Assembly: GCF_004146235.1 (NCBI RefSeq)
Contig: NZ_SELO01000007.1
Location: forward strand, 62,001 to 126,000
Direction: 5' to 3'
DNA length: 64,000 bases
From: Tropicimonas sp. IMCC6043
Lineage (GTDB): Bacteria; Pseudomonadota; Alphaproteobacteria; Rhodobacterales; Rhodobacteraceae
The notes beneath the pieces are model-generated. The model did no database searches, had not been told where the DNA came from, and worked only from the letters and a program-made list of their open reading frames with translations. Of the stretch, positions 8,673 through 16,445 are shown in pieces; the first letter of the stretch is position 1; every line of letters starts with the position of its first letter. A program made the translations under genes and the position numbers.

Positions 8673-9965
8673 ATGGTGGACATCGCCACGCGCGTTTGGA
8701 ATCACAAGTGGAAGATCGACCCGATCGTTCGGTCGATGATCGACACGGACTTCTACAAGCTGCTGATGTGCCAATCGGTGTTCCGCAACAAGCCGGACGC
8801 CAACGTTACCTTTTCGCTGATCAACCGGACGAAACAGATCCGCCTCGCCGAACAGATCGACGAGGGCGAATTGCGCGAGCATCTCGACTATGTCCGCTCG
8901 TTGTCGCTGACGCGCGGCGAGAGCACATGGCTGCGCGGAAACACCTTTTACGGCAAGCGCCAGATGTTCCGACCCGATTTCATGGAGTGGTTCGAGCAGA
9001 TGCGCCTGCCCGACTACAACCTGGAGAAGCGCGACGGGCAGTATGAACTGACCTTCGAGGGCAAATGGCCGGAGGTGATGCTCTGGGAAATCCCCGCGCT
9101 CACCATCCTGATGGAATTGCGCGGCCGCGCCGTCCTCAACCGGATGGAGAAGTTCGAGCTTCAGGTCCTCTATGCGCGGGCGACGACCAAGCTCTGGGAG
9201 AAGGTCGAACGGCTGCGCGAGGTGCCCGAATTGCGAATCGCCGATTTCGGGACGCGGCGGCGGCACTCCTTCCTCTGGCAGGACTGGTGCAATCAGGCCC
9301 TCATAGAGGGGCTGGGAGAGAGCTTCATCGGCACGTCGAACTGCCTGATCGCCATGCGCCGGGAGGTCGAGGCGATCGGGACTAATGCGCACGAGTTGCC
9401 GATGGTCTACGCCGCTCTGGCGGAGAATGACGCGGAACTCGCCCGCGCGCCCTACCGCGTTCTCGAGGATTGGCAGGAAGAGCACGAAGGCAACCTGCGC
9501 ATCATCCTGCCGGACACCTATGGGACCGACGAGTTCCTTGCCCGCGCGCCCGACTGGCTTGCCGGCTGGACCGGGATCCGGATCGACAGCGGCGACCCTG
9601 TCGCCGGCGCCGAGGCGGCGATCGCCTGGTGGAAGGCGCGCGGCGAGGATCCGACCAAGAAACTGGTGATCTTCTCCGATGGGCTCGATGTCGATGACAT
9701 CCTCGCATTGCACGACCGCTTCCACGGGCGTGTCCGGGCCAGTTTCGGTTGGGGAACGCTTCTGACCAACGACTTCCGCGGTCTGGTGCCGAACGATGCG
9801 CTGCGTCCCTTCTCGCTGGTCTGCAAAGCGGTGTCTGCCGGTGGCCGACCGACCGTCAAGCTCTCGGACAATCCCAACAAGTCGATGGGGCCGGCCGCGG
9901 AGATCGAGCGCTACAAGCGGGTCTTCTCCGTCGGAGAGAAGACGCCGATCGACGTGATGGTATAA
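8673..9965 (+). CDS. pncB: Nicotinate phosphoribosyltransferase
   Basis: 430 residues, the usual length for bacterial PncB. Landmarks include [15 protein letters not shown] near the N-terminus, the conserved [14 protein letters not shown] (regulatory/phosphorylated-histidine region), [10 protein letters not shown] and [12 protein letters not shown] in the phosphoribosyl-diphosphate binding half. It converts nicotinate and PRPP to nicotinate mononucleotide with ATP hydrolysis, completing with pncA the salvage of nicotinamide. GCAGAAGGAAGG lies upstream of the ATG. It is convergent with arfB, with 24 bases between the stops. Confidence 0.95.
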   Translation: MVDIATRVWNHKWKIDPIVRSMIDTDFYKLLMCQSVFRNKPDANVTFSLINRTKQIRLAEQIDEGELREHLDYVRSLSLTRGESTWLRGNTFYGKRQMFRPDFMEWFEQMRLPDYNLEKRDGQYELTFEGKWPEVMLWEIPALTILMELRGRAVLNRMEKFELQVLYARATTKLWEKVERLREVPELRIADFGTRRRHSFLWQDWCNQALIEGLGESFIGTSNCLIAMRREVEAIGTNAHELPMVYAALAENDAELARAPYRVLEDWQEEHEGNLRIILPDTYGTDEFLARAPDWLAGWTGIRIDSGDPVAGAEAAIAWWKARGEDPTKKLVIFSDGLDVDDILALHDRFHGRVRASFGWGTLLTNDFRGLVPNDALRPFSLVCKAVSAGGRPTVKLSDNPNKSMGPAAEIERYKRVFSVGEKTPIDVMV

Positions 9966-9989
9966 CGGCCGCGTCCGCGCGGGAGCTCG

Positions 9990-10412
9990 TCACTCCTCGT
10001 CGGTCACGCGGCCGCGGAGCGATTTGACCGCGCCGCGATGGGTTTTGGCGTCCAGCCGCCGGCGTTTCGAGGCCAGCGTCGGTCGGGTGGCGACGCGGCG
10101 TCGTGGCGCAACGAGGGCCCTTCGGATCAGCTCGGCAAGCCGTTCACGCGCGATCTCCCGGTTTCGGGCCTGGCTCCGGGTTTCCTCCACGCGCAACAGG
10201 ATCGCGCCCTCAGCGGTCCAGCGCCGCCCGGCCAGGCGTTTCAGGCGGGCCTTCACCGGAGCAGGGAGGTTCGGGCTGCGCGCCGCCTCGAACCGCAGCT
10301 CGACGGCGGTCGAGACCTTGTTCACATTCTGCCCGCCGGGGCCCGATGCCCGGGTGAACTGCTCGGTGAGCTCCCATTCCTCGATGCTTGTATTGTCGTC
10401 GATCCGTATCAT
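9990..10412 (-). CDS. arfB: Alternative ribosome-rescue factor ArfB (YaeJ-type peptidyl-tRNA hydrolase)
   Basis: 140 residues from the ATG at 10412; the frame continues upstream but the family similarity starts at MIRIDDNTSIEEWEL. The release-factor catalytic motif GGQ is present in ASGPGGQNVNKVSTAVEL. The arginine/lysine-rich C-terminal tail (about residues 100-140) is the part that enters the empty mRNA channel in ArfB. It hydrolyses peptidyl-tRNA on ribosomes stalled without a stop codon. It lies directly downstream of the structured RNA candidate at 10596-10783, in the same orientation but beyond that RNA's terminator. Confidence 0.92.
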   Translation of the reverse strand: MIRIDDNTSIEEWELTEQFTRASGPGGQNVNKVSTAVELRFEAARSPNLPAPVKARLKRLAGRRWTAEGAILLRVEETRSQARNREIARERLAELIRRALVAPRRRVATRPTLASKRRRLDAKTHRGAVKSLRGRVTDEE

Positions 10413-10595
10413 CTTCGGCCACCTTCGGGGTCTTGCTACCGAAATCCCGACGGCGGAACCAGCCCCGACCGTGTCGCGAGGGGATCGAAGCCGCGACGGC
10501 CGCCCCGATCGCGATTCGGAAGGATGCGGCGGCGAATGCGTGCTGCGCCGGCCTCCTCTCTGGGCCAGACGATGCCCGGAGCGGTCCTGCAAACG

Positions 10596-10626
10596 AAAAG
10601 GGCCGTCCCCTTCCTGGGAACGGCCC
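10596..10626 (-). terminator. Rho-independent terminator of the small RNA candidate
   Basis: On the minus strand an 11-bp GC-rich stem (GGGCCGTTCCC with GGGGACGGCCC, one G-U pair, 5-base loop) is followed by TTTTCGTTTG. It ends transcripts that start at about 10783, before arfB. Confidence 0.8.
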
Positions 10627-10696
10627 TCCGAGCTATCGTGGAGGTGAGGTCTCGTGGACCCATAAGTCCGTCAGGTGGCAAAGCCCTTTGGGCTGC

Positions 10697-10753
10697 CTAG
10701 AGGCGAGCCGCCCTGATACTCCTGACACCTCTCTCCAGCATGACTCTCGACAC
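10697..10753 (-). CDS. 18-residue upstream/leader peptide candidate inside the small RNA
   Basis: A GTG start at 10753 sits seven bases after a perfect GGAGG and opens an 18-codon frame (MSRVMLERGVRSIRAARL) ending in TAG at 10697. The peptide is basic with six arginines. A longer frame on the same RNA, from the GTG at 10762 inside the Shine-Dalgarno sequence to the TAG near 10635, also avoids stops and ends in ...WVHETSPPR, but its start would overlap the ribosome-binding site. Which frame, if any, is translated is open. Confidence 0.4.
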   Translation of the reverse strand: MSRVMLERGVRSIRAARL

Positions 10754-10788
10754 TGGATCACCTCCTTTCGCTGATTTCGGTTGAGCTC

Positions 10789-10816
10789 AGCGTGACACAG
10801 AAGTGTTGCCTGTCAA
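10789..10816 (-). promoter_or_regulatory. Putative sigma-70 promoter of the small RNA
   Basis: Minus-strand TTGACA (10811-10816), a perfect -35 box that overlaps the yhhQ stop codon, is followed after 16 bases by CACGCT (10789-10794) as a degenerate -10. Predicted start is near 10783. Confidence 0.5.
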
Positions 10817-11445
10817 TGAATTTTCGCGGGCTGGGCGGAAAGCCGCGTGACGATGATGCGGAAGGGGATCAGTGCAATGAGCGCCAGTCCCAGCTTTACC
10901 ATCCAGTCAGCCAGCGCCAGGGAGGCCCAGAGCGGGGCTTGCGGACCAATGCCGAGGAGCGGCAGGCTGTCCTGCGCCCAGGCCGGAATATTTCCGGATT
11001 CCAATCCGTTGAAGGTTGCGGAGAAGGCGATGGAGAAGAAGATCAGCGTGTCGAGCGACGAGCCGATCAACGTCGACATGAGCGGCGCCCGCCACCAACG
11101 TCCTTGCCGCAGCCGGTCGAAGACCGCGATATCCATCAACTGGGCTGCCAGGAAGGCCGTGCCCGACCCGATGGCGACTCGCAGCGTCACCAGCGGCCCG
11201 AACTCGCCCTGGATCTGGCTGCCGATCAGCGAGCAGAGGATGCCGACGAGGAAGCCGGTCAAAACCACGCGACGGGCCGGACCCGGACCGTAGAGACGGT
11301 TCATCAGGTCCGTGACGAGGAAGGCGAACGGGTAGGTGAGCGCGCCCCAGGTCAGCCATTGGCCGAGCAGATGCTGCACAAGGATGTTGGAGGCCACCAC
11401 GATAACGGCCATGGCGAGGATGCCGGGGAGATAGGGTCGCGACAT
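10813..11445 (-). CDS. yhhQ: Queuosine-precursor transporter, YhhQ/VUT family
   Basis: 210 residues from the ATG at 11445 (AAGGA 10 bases upstream); an upstream in-frame start at 11553 adds only non-conserved sequence. About six transmembrane segments are visible, starting with YLPGILAMAVIVVASNILV, and the family core includes YPFAFLVTDLMNRLYGP (about residues 35-52) and IGSQIQGEFGPLVTLRVAIGS. These inner-membrane proteins import preQ0/preQ1 for tRNA queuosine. No queuosine synthesis gene is adjacent. I looked for a preQ1 riboswitch upstream and saw none. Confidence 0.88.
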   Translation of the reverse strand: MSRPYLPGILAMAVIVVASNILVQHLLGQWLTWGALTYPFAFLVTDLMNRLYGPGPARRVVLTGFLVGILCSLIGSQIQGEFGPLVTLRVAIGSGTAFLAAQLMDIAVFDRLRQGRWWRAPLMSTLIGSSLDTLIFFSIAFSATFNGLESGNIPAWAQDSLPLLGIGPQAPLWASLALADWMVKLGLALIALIPFRIIVTRLSAQPAKIH

Positions 11446-11719
11446 GGTCTGTTGTCCTTGATCGGTATCAGGTCGGCCGGTCAGGTGGCCGGGGGCTGCA
11501 TGTCCCGCTTTCCGGGAAGCCGACTGCGTAGCGAAGTCCGGAGCGAATAACAATCCCCGCGGTGCCCCTGCGGCAAGCCCTGAAGGGCCGCTGGAACTGC
11601 AAGCGAAGGATTTGGACTATGTTTCAAGCGGATCGGGCATCGGCATTAGGCGGATCTTAAACAGGATCTCTCAAACATGCGGCGTGGCTCAGAAGAGGCC
11701 GGCGCAAGGAGGATCTCGC

Positions 11720-13351
11720 GTGCAGAACGTACTGGGTGTCTGGGCAGGGCTGAACACGCGCCGCAAGGCGATCGTGATCGCCGCCACTCTGGCGATGTTC
11801 GCCACGGTGCTCGCCCTGTCCCAGATCGTCACGTCGACGCGGATGGACCTGCTCTATGCCGGGCTCGAGACCCGTGCGGCCGGCGAGGTCGTTGCTGCGC
11901 TCGAACAGGAAGGGGTCGCCTACGAGGTTCGGGGCACGTCGATTTATGTCGACGCGTCGCGGCGGGACGCGCTTCGCATGGTCCTCGCCAGCCAGGGTTT
12001 GCCGGCCAACGGCGCGGCCGGCTACGAACTGCTCGATACGCTGACCGGCTTCGGAACAACCGCCCAGATGTTCGACGCGGCCTACTGGCGCGCCAAGGAA
12101 GGGGAACTTGCCCGGACCATCCAATCGAGCCCGCAGGTCCGCGCCGCGAGGGTGCATATTTCGACTCCGCCCGCGAGCGGGTTTCGCCGCGATGCCGGCG
12201 CGACGGCCTCGGTGGTGGTCACACCGGCCGGGGTGCCGCTGTCGGAGGCCAACGGGCGCGCTCTGCGCTACCTCGTCGCTTCCGCCGTACCTGGCCTGAG
12301 GCCCGAGAATGTCTCGGTGATCGATGGCGAGAGCGGGGTGGTCCTCGGTGGCGAGGAGACGCCGTCCGTCGAGTCCGCCAAGCGGGAGGCGGCGCTCAAG
12401 CACAACGTCGAACGGCTTCTGGAGGCACGCGTTGGCCCCGGCAACGCGATCGTCGAGGTGAGCCTGGAAGCGGTCACCGAGCGAGAGTCGATCGTCGAGA
12501 CGCGGTTCGATCCCGAGGGGCGCGTCGCCATAAGCACCGAGACGGAGGAGCGCAGTTCCTCGTCGAGGGATGCGCGTGGCGGTGGTGTCACCGTCGCGAG
12601 CAACCTCCCCGACGGTGACGCCGGCTCTGGCGGCGGCCAGCAGGCGGAACAGGACAGCGAAACCCTCGAGCGCGTCAATTTCGAGGTTTCCGAGACTCAA
12701 CGTGAGATCCTGCGCGTGCCAGGGGCAGTCAAGCGGATCACTGTCGCGGTCCTTGTGAATGCGGTCCCGCAAACCGGCGATGCCGGCGGGGCGACGGTCG
12801 CGCCGCGCTCCGAGGAAGAACTCGCAGACCTCCGCTCGCTGATCGAGGCGGCGGTCGGTTTCGACGAGGCAAGGGGCGACCGGGTCACGATCCGCTCGCT
12901 GGAATTCCAGCCGGTTTCGCCGAGTGGAAGCGGCCCGGCGGGCGGTATGCTGGATGGCCTTGATCTCCTGTCGCTGGCGCAGATCGCCGTTCTGGCGGTC
13001 GTGGCGCTTATCCTCGGTCTGTTCGTCGTCAGGCCGATCATGACCAACAGGAGCGCGCCGCAAATGCTCGAGCTTGCGCAACCGCCCAAGATCTCCAAAG
13101 CCAGTGCAGTCGAGGGGGCTGCGGATGCGCCCGATGCGGCACTGACCGGTGAGATCGACAGCGGCGACGATGAGAATGGTCTGCCGGATATCGGCGGCTT
13201 CGGCGGGAACATGGCCGGCGGCCTGCCGATGCAGCCCATGGAAAGCAACGATCCGGTCGACCGGCTGCGGCAATTGATTCGGGATCGACAGCAGGAAACG
13301 GTCGAGGTCCTGAAAAGCTGGATGGAAGACGACAAGGAAAGCGTGAAATGA
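11720..13351 (+). CDS. fliF: Flagellar MS-ring protein FliF
   Basis: 543 residues from the GTG at 11720, chosen because AAGGAGG lies seven bases upstream; the frame is open from 11612 but without conserved sequence. An N-terminal membrane helix (IVIAATLAMFATVLALSQIV) is followed by the YscJ/FliF ring-building motif 1 (MDLLYAGLETRAAGEVVAAL), the conserved FGTTAQMFDAAYWRAKEGEL and VRAARVHISTP, a central low-complexity stretch (about 270-320), a second helix (LAQIAVLAVVALILGLFVV) and a C-terminal acidic tail that binds FliG. The length is usual. It opens a four-gene flagellar operon and overlaps the next gene by four bases. Confidence 0.95.
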   Translation: MQNVLGVWAGLNTRRKAIVIAATLAMFATVLALSQIVTSTRMDLLYAGLETRAAGEVVAALEQEGVAYEVRGTSIYVDASRRDALRMVLASQGLPANGAAGYELLDTLTGFGTTAQMFDAAYWRAKEGELARTIQSSPQVRAARVHISTPPASGFRRDAGATASVVVTPAGVPLSEANGRALRYLVASAVPGLRPENVSVIDGESGVVLGGEETPSVESAKREAALKHNVERLLEARVGPGNAIVEVSLEAVTERESIVETRFDPEGRVAISTETEERSSSSRDARGGGVTVASNLPDGDAGSGGGQQAEQDSETLERVNFEVSETQREILRVPGAVKRITVAVLVNAVPQTGDAGGATVAPRSEEELADLRSLIEAAVGFDEARGDRVTIRSLEFQPVSPSGSGPAGGMLDGLDLLSLAQIAVLAVVALILGLFVVRPIMTNRSAPQMLELAQPPKISKASAVEGAADAPDAALTGEIDSGDDENGLPDIGGFGGNMAGGLPMQPMESNDPVDRLRQLIRDRQQETVEVLKSWMEDDKESVK

Positions 13352-13950
13352 GCCGACTTTGGGACTTGGACAGCTTCGACACGGCAGACCCGGTTTCATC
13401 ACCGGCCGCCCAGCCCGTCGAGGCGTTGACAGAGGATGAGCGGCTTCAGGCCTTCGACGCCGGATACAAGGACGGCTGGGACGATGCGGCAAGGGCACAT
13501 GCCGAAGATCAGAACCGGATATCGGTGGAACTGGCAGGGCACCTCCAGGAGATGTCCTTTACCTACCACGAGGCCCGAAACGCCGTTCTCGGCGAGATGG
13601 AAGGTATTCTGAAAGGCATGGTTTCGAGCATCCTGCCCAGGACGATGGAGCATTCGCTCGGCCAGATGATCGTGGAAAGGGCTCTCGAGGCCAGCGCCAC
13701 GGCGGCCGACATCGCGTTCGAAGTCGTGGTCAGTCCAGCCAATACTGCTCGCGTCCGTACCCTCCTCGAGGGAATGATCGCGCCGCCGCTCGAGGTGGTC
13801 GCGGAGCCGACGCTCGGGGAGGGGCAGGCATTCCTGCGGCTCGGCCACTCCGAACAGAAAATCGACCTCGAAGCCGTTCTTCAGGGCCTTTCGGAGGCCG
13901 TAGATGAATTCTTCGAAACTCCTGAAAATCTGGAGGCACGCCATGGGTGA
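13348..13950 (+). CDS. fliH: FliH-like flagellar export-ATPase regulator
   Basis: 200 residues starting on the ATGA overlap with fliF. The sequence has the FliH layout: an N-terminal AFDAGYKDGWDDAARAHAED helix with spaced small residues (about 35-54), a helical middle and a C-terminal beta/alpha half of FliH/HrpE type (VVVSPANTARVRTLLEGMI, about 130-150). FliH proteins hold the FliI ATPase at the flagellar export gate. Similarity in this family is weak, so the name rests on position between fliF and fliN as much as on sequence. Confidence 0.7.
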   Translation: MSRLWDLDSFDTADPVSSPAAQPVEALTEDERLQAFDAGYKDGWDDAARAHAEDQNRISVELAGHLQEMSFTYHEARNAVLGEMEGILKGMVSSILPRTMEHSLGQMIVERALEASATAADIAFEVVVSPANTARVRTLLEGMIAPPLEVVAEPTLGEGQAFLRLGHSEQKIDLEAVLQGLSEAVDEFFETPENLEARHG

Positions 13951-14224
13951 TGCGCGGAACGAGGGTGGACATCCGTTTTCCATGGTCCCGGTCGAGGTCA
14001 CCGTGTCGGTCGGGCGTGCGCGACCGAAGATCGCGGATCTGCTCAAGCTGGAGCGCAACGCGGTCCTGATCCTCGACCGGAAGGTCGAGGATCCCGTGGA
14101 GCTTTATGTGGGCGACAAGCTCATCGCGCGTGGCGACCTGATCGAGCAGGAAGGAGACCAGGCCGGCCAGCTCGCCGTGCGCCTCACCGAGATCGCCGGT
14201 CCCGCCGACGACGGGACGAGATAG
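13943..14224 (+). CDS. fliN: Flagellar motor switch protein FliN
   Basis: 93 residues from the ATG at 13943, preceded by GGAGG six bases upstream and overlapping the fliH stop by eight bases; an earlier ATG at 13904 lies deep inside fliH. The SpoA domain is complete: VPVEVTVSVGRARPKIADLL, then LDRKVEDPVELYVGDKLIARGDLI and the final VRLTEI strand. FliN forms the C-ring base and docks FliH. No fliG or fliM is visible in the window. Confidence 0.9.
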   Translation: MGDARNEGGHPFSMVPVEVTVSVGRARPKIADLLKLERNAVLILDRKVEDPVELYVGDKLIARGDLIEQEGDQAGQLAVRLTEIAGPADDGTR

Positions 14225-14230
14225 CCCGCA

Positions 14231-14971
14231 ATGGCGCCGATGTTGTGGCGGATCGTGTTGCTGGCGCTTCTGCTTGCCGGGCTCGGCGAGGCTGCCCAGG
14301 CACAGGATCTCTCGGTCGCTCTGGGCGACGACGTGTCCCTGACCGGTCTGAGCATCGAGCTGTTCGTGATCGTCGCGCTTCTCGGGTTTGCGCCGGGGCT
14401 GCTGATCATGGCGACCTGCTTCCCGTTCATCGTGACGGTATTCTCGATCCTCCGGCAGGCGATCGGCCTGCAGCAGTCACCGCCGAACATGCTGATCATT
14501 TCGGTGGCGCTGGTGCTGACCTACTACGTGATGGACCCGGTCTTTCTCGAAGCCTGGACCAACGGGGTGCAGCCTTTCCTGCACGAAGACCTCGGGGCCA
14601 GCGAGGCCCTTGCCCGGGTCTTCGAGCCCTTCCAGGTGTTCATGATGGCGCGCGTGGATCCCGACACGCTTGAGGCGATGGCTGATCTGCGGGTGTCGAC
14701 CGCGGGTGCAGCAGTCGATCTGGCCGCCCCTCCCAAATCCATCCTCGTGCCGGCCTTCCTTCTTAGCGAGATGACGAATGCCTTTCAGGTCGGTTTCCTG
14801 ATCTTCCTGCCCTTCCTCATCATCGACCTCGTCGTCGCGGCGATCCTGATGTCGATGGGAATGATGATGGTCCCGCCGGCCCTGGTGTCGCTGCCGTTCA
14901 AGCTCGCGTTCTTCGCGATCGCCAATGGCTGGACCCTGATCGCGCAGTCTCTCGTGGCCGGCTACTTCTGA
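14231..14971 (+). CDS. fliP: Flagellar type III export gate protein FliP
   Basis: 246 residues, six bases after fliN. A cleavable-type signal segment (residues 3-25, ending AAQA) precedes the core, which has PGLLIMATCFPFIVTVFSILRQAIG, the signature PPNMLIISVALVLTYYVM and the C-terminal ILVPAFLLSEMTNAFQVGFL and MSMGMMMVPPALVSLPFKL. FliP, with FliQ and FliR, forms the membrane export channel. fliQ, fliR, flhA and flhB do not follow, so the rest of the export apparatus must be encoded elsewhere. Confidence 0.95.
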   Translation: MAPMLWRIVLLALLLAGLGEAAQAQDLSVALGDDVSLTGLSIELFVIVALLGFAPGLLIMATCFPFIVTVFSILRQAIGLQQSPPNMLIISVALVLTYYVMDPVFLEAWTNGVQPFLHEDLGASEALARVFEPFQVFMMARVDPDTLEAMADLRVSTAGAAVDLAAPPKSILVPAFLLSEMTNAFQVGFLIFLPFLIIDLVVAAILMSMGMMMVPPALVSLPFKLAFFAIANGWTLIAQSLVAGYF

Positions 14972-14985
14972 TTGGGGAATGCCAC

Positions 14986-15034
14986 GGCGCGCCTCTTTTC
15001 CCGGGGCACATGTATCGATGCCCCTGAGCGCGCC
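14986..15034 (+). terminator. Nested GC-rich hairpin after fliP
   Basis: GGCGCGC (14986-14992) pairs with GCGCGCC (15028-15034), and inside it GGGGCA (15003-15008) pairs with TGCCCC (15019-15024). It sits 15 bases after the fliP stop. No U-tract follows, so termination is likely but unproven. Confidence 0.45.
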
Positions 15035-15236
15035 CCGGCTCTGGACAATCCCCGAGGTGGGGCTCGCCATTCTCGTTTTCTGCTAGACGGTCTCCATTCC
15101 GTTTCGGCCGATAGCGGTGCCCTTGGCAATTGGGCTGAAAAAAAAGTGGATCCGCTTCGCGACTCCCGCATTGGCAAGAAGACCCCGTCGGTCGATGCTT
15201 AAGCGGCAGACAATTTCCTGTACCAGTTGCGACAGC

Positions 15237-16247
15237 TCAGGGCCGAGCCTTTAGACCGCTCGGCGTCTGTCCGGTCCAGCGCCGAACGGCCCGGGTGAGC
15301 GTTGCCTGGTCCGAATATCCAAGCTCCGTTGCGAGGTCTTTCAACGTCGGTGGATTGGCGCTGCTGAGCTTCTGCAGGCTGATTTCGGCACGGGTGCGCT
15401 CAAGGATGCCGGAAAAGCTGCTTCCTTCGGCCTGAAGCTGCCGCTTCAGGCTCCGCGAACTCGTCCCGACCGCTGCTGCGATTTGGTCGAGCGTGGGCCG
15501 CCGGTGCGGCAGGATGCTCGCCACCAGAACGGCGATGTCGTCTGTGAGCGACCTGTCCCCGTCCAGCTGCGGCCAGGACACCGTACCTTGCGCCGCTGCC
15601 GCTGTGCGGATCGATGCCGGAAAGACCCTTGCGGCGAAGGCGGTGTCCACGTGGATCAACAGAGTCCGGTCGACGCTCGCACTGACGCGGTCGCCGAGCC
15701 AGTGGTTCAGATGCGTCAGCCCGGCCTCGGGATGCGGCCGAATGGCGACATGGGACAGGGCAGGCCCGGCCCCGCCGGCCGCGCTGCAGACCGCGCCGAC
15801 CAGGGCGGTAACGTATTGCTGGGTGAGGTGAAGGGACTCCTCCTCGCCGAACTTGATCGCCCAGCCGTCGCTGATCCAGAGCCCGGCCTCGTCTTCGGTC
15901 ACCCGGAACAGCTCGTGCGTGCTGTGCTGCGGCATCACCCGCGGAACCCGCAGGAGCCCTTCGCGCAGGGTCGGGCCGCGCAGGGCCGCCGCGCTGACCA
16001 GTCCCAGCTCGCTGGCGCTGTGACGACCGACGATCCGAAAGGGGACGTCCGGCCCTTCAGACCGCGCGATCGCGACCAGAAGGCGAACAGCATTCCGAAG
16101 CGGAATAAGCATGAACGGGTCGTTGTCCGGCACCCAGGCAAGGTCAGCTTGCGCCAGAAACGGCCCCGGGTCCCGGCCGTCTTCCGACAACCATCGACGA
16201 ATCGGAGCGATTACGGCCGCACGTATGAGAGGAAGGGCATAGGACAT
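15237..16247 (-). CDS. AraC-family transcriptional regulator (arabinose-binding-like N-domain)
   Basis: 336 residues from the ATG at 16247; an upstream in-frame start adds 33 residues without family character. The N-terminal two thirds resemble the Arabinose_bd domain of OruR/ArgR-type regulators (ADLAWVPDNDPFMLIPLRNAVRL). The C-terminal helix-turn-helix pair is clear: LDQIAAAVGTSSRSLKRQLQ and LKDLATELGYSDQATLTRAVRRW with the final TGQTPSGLKAR. It is divergent from the sulfatase gene with a shared 200-base upstream region, which suggests that it controls it. The inducer is unknown. Confidence 0.88.
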   Translation of the reverse strand: MSYALPLIRAAVIAPIRRWLSEDGRDPGPFLAQADLAWVPDNDPFMLIPLRNAVRLLVAIARSEGPDVPFRIVGRHSASELGLVSAAALRGPTLREGLLRVPRVMPQHSTHELFRVTEDEAGLWISDGWAIKFGEEESLHLTQQYVTALVGAVCSAAGGAGPALSHVAIRPHPEAGLTHLNHWLGDRVSASVDRTLLIHVDTAFAARVFPASIRTAAAAQGTVSWPQLDGDRSLTDDIAVLVASILPHRRPTLDQIAAAVGTSSRSLKRQLQAEGSSFSGILERTRAEISLQKLSSANPPTLKDLATELGYSDQATLTRAVRRWTGQTPSGLKARP

Positions 16248-16445
16248 TGTGAATACGTGGCGAGCATCCCATGCCATGGCCCCGCAAGTCAAATCGTGGG
16301 GCCGTCGATCGAAGATCTTCTTTGTCAGGAAGGGAGGCTGTGGCAAGACAAGCTTGGGCCGGATGCGAGCAGTCGAGAGATCGACCAGCCTTGCATTTTC
16401 TTGTGTTGCGCCGGTAAGTTTATGAATTCATGGAGAAATGTCACG

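Larger units (their letters stand above)
10596..10783 (-). ncRNA. Structured small RNA or leader candidate with a 17-nt complement to the 16S rRNA 3' end
   Basis: The stretch between yhhQ and arfB reads on the minus strand as a compact RNA. It starts after a TTGACA promoter and carries GAAAGGAGGTGATCCAG (10753-10769), exactly complementary to the 3' end of alphaproteobacterial 16S rRNA as I know it. Next come an 18-codon reading frame (10697-10753), a hairpin at 10677-10697, a hairpin at 10656-10669, the sequence TCACCTCC (10640-10647) that can pair with the Shine-Dalgarno, a possible closing helix GTCAGG:CCTGAC (10721-10726 with 10670-10675), and a terminator. Alternatives are a 3'-UTR fragment of yhhQ or a small translated gene. 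Promoter, structure and terminator are seen; function is unknown. Confidence 0.65.

Noticed and set aside
7701-9725. Minus-strand open frame of 674 codons
   Set aside because: Antisense to pncA and pncB, with no recognisable domain.
10024-10647. Plus-strand frame over arfB
   Set aside because: Arg/Ser-rich shadow of arfB with no ribosome-binding site.
11446-11719. preQ1 riboswitch before yhhQ
   Set aside because: The yhhQ leader shows a small CGGCC/GGCCG hairpin but none of the conserved preQ1 class I, II or III sequences.
15483-16445. Long upstream extension of the sulfatase frame
   Set aside because: The extension is antisense to the AraC gene; the signal peptide and ribosome-binding site fix the sulfatase start at 16446.
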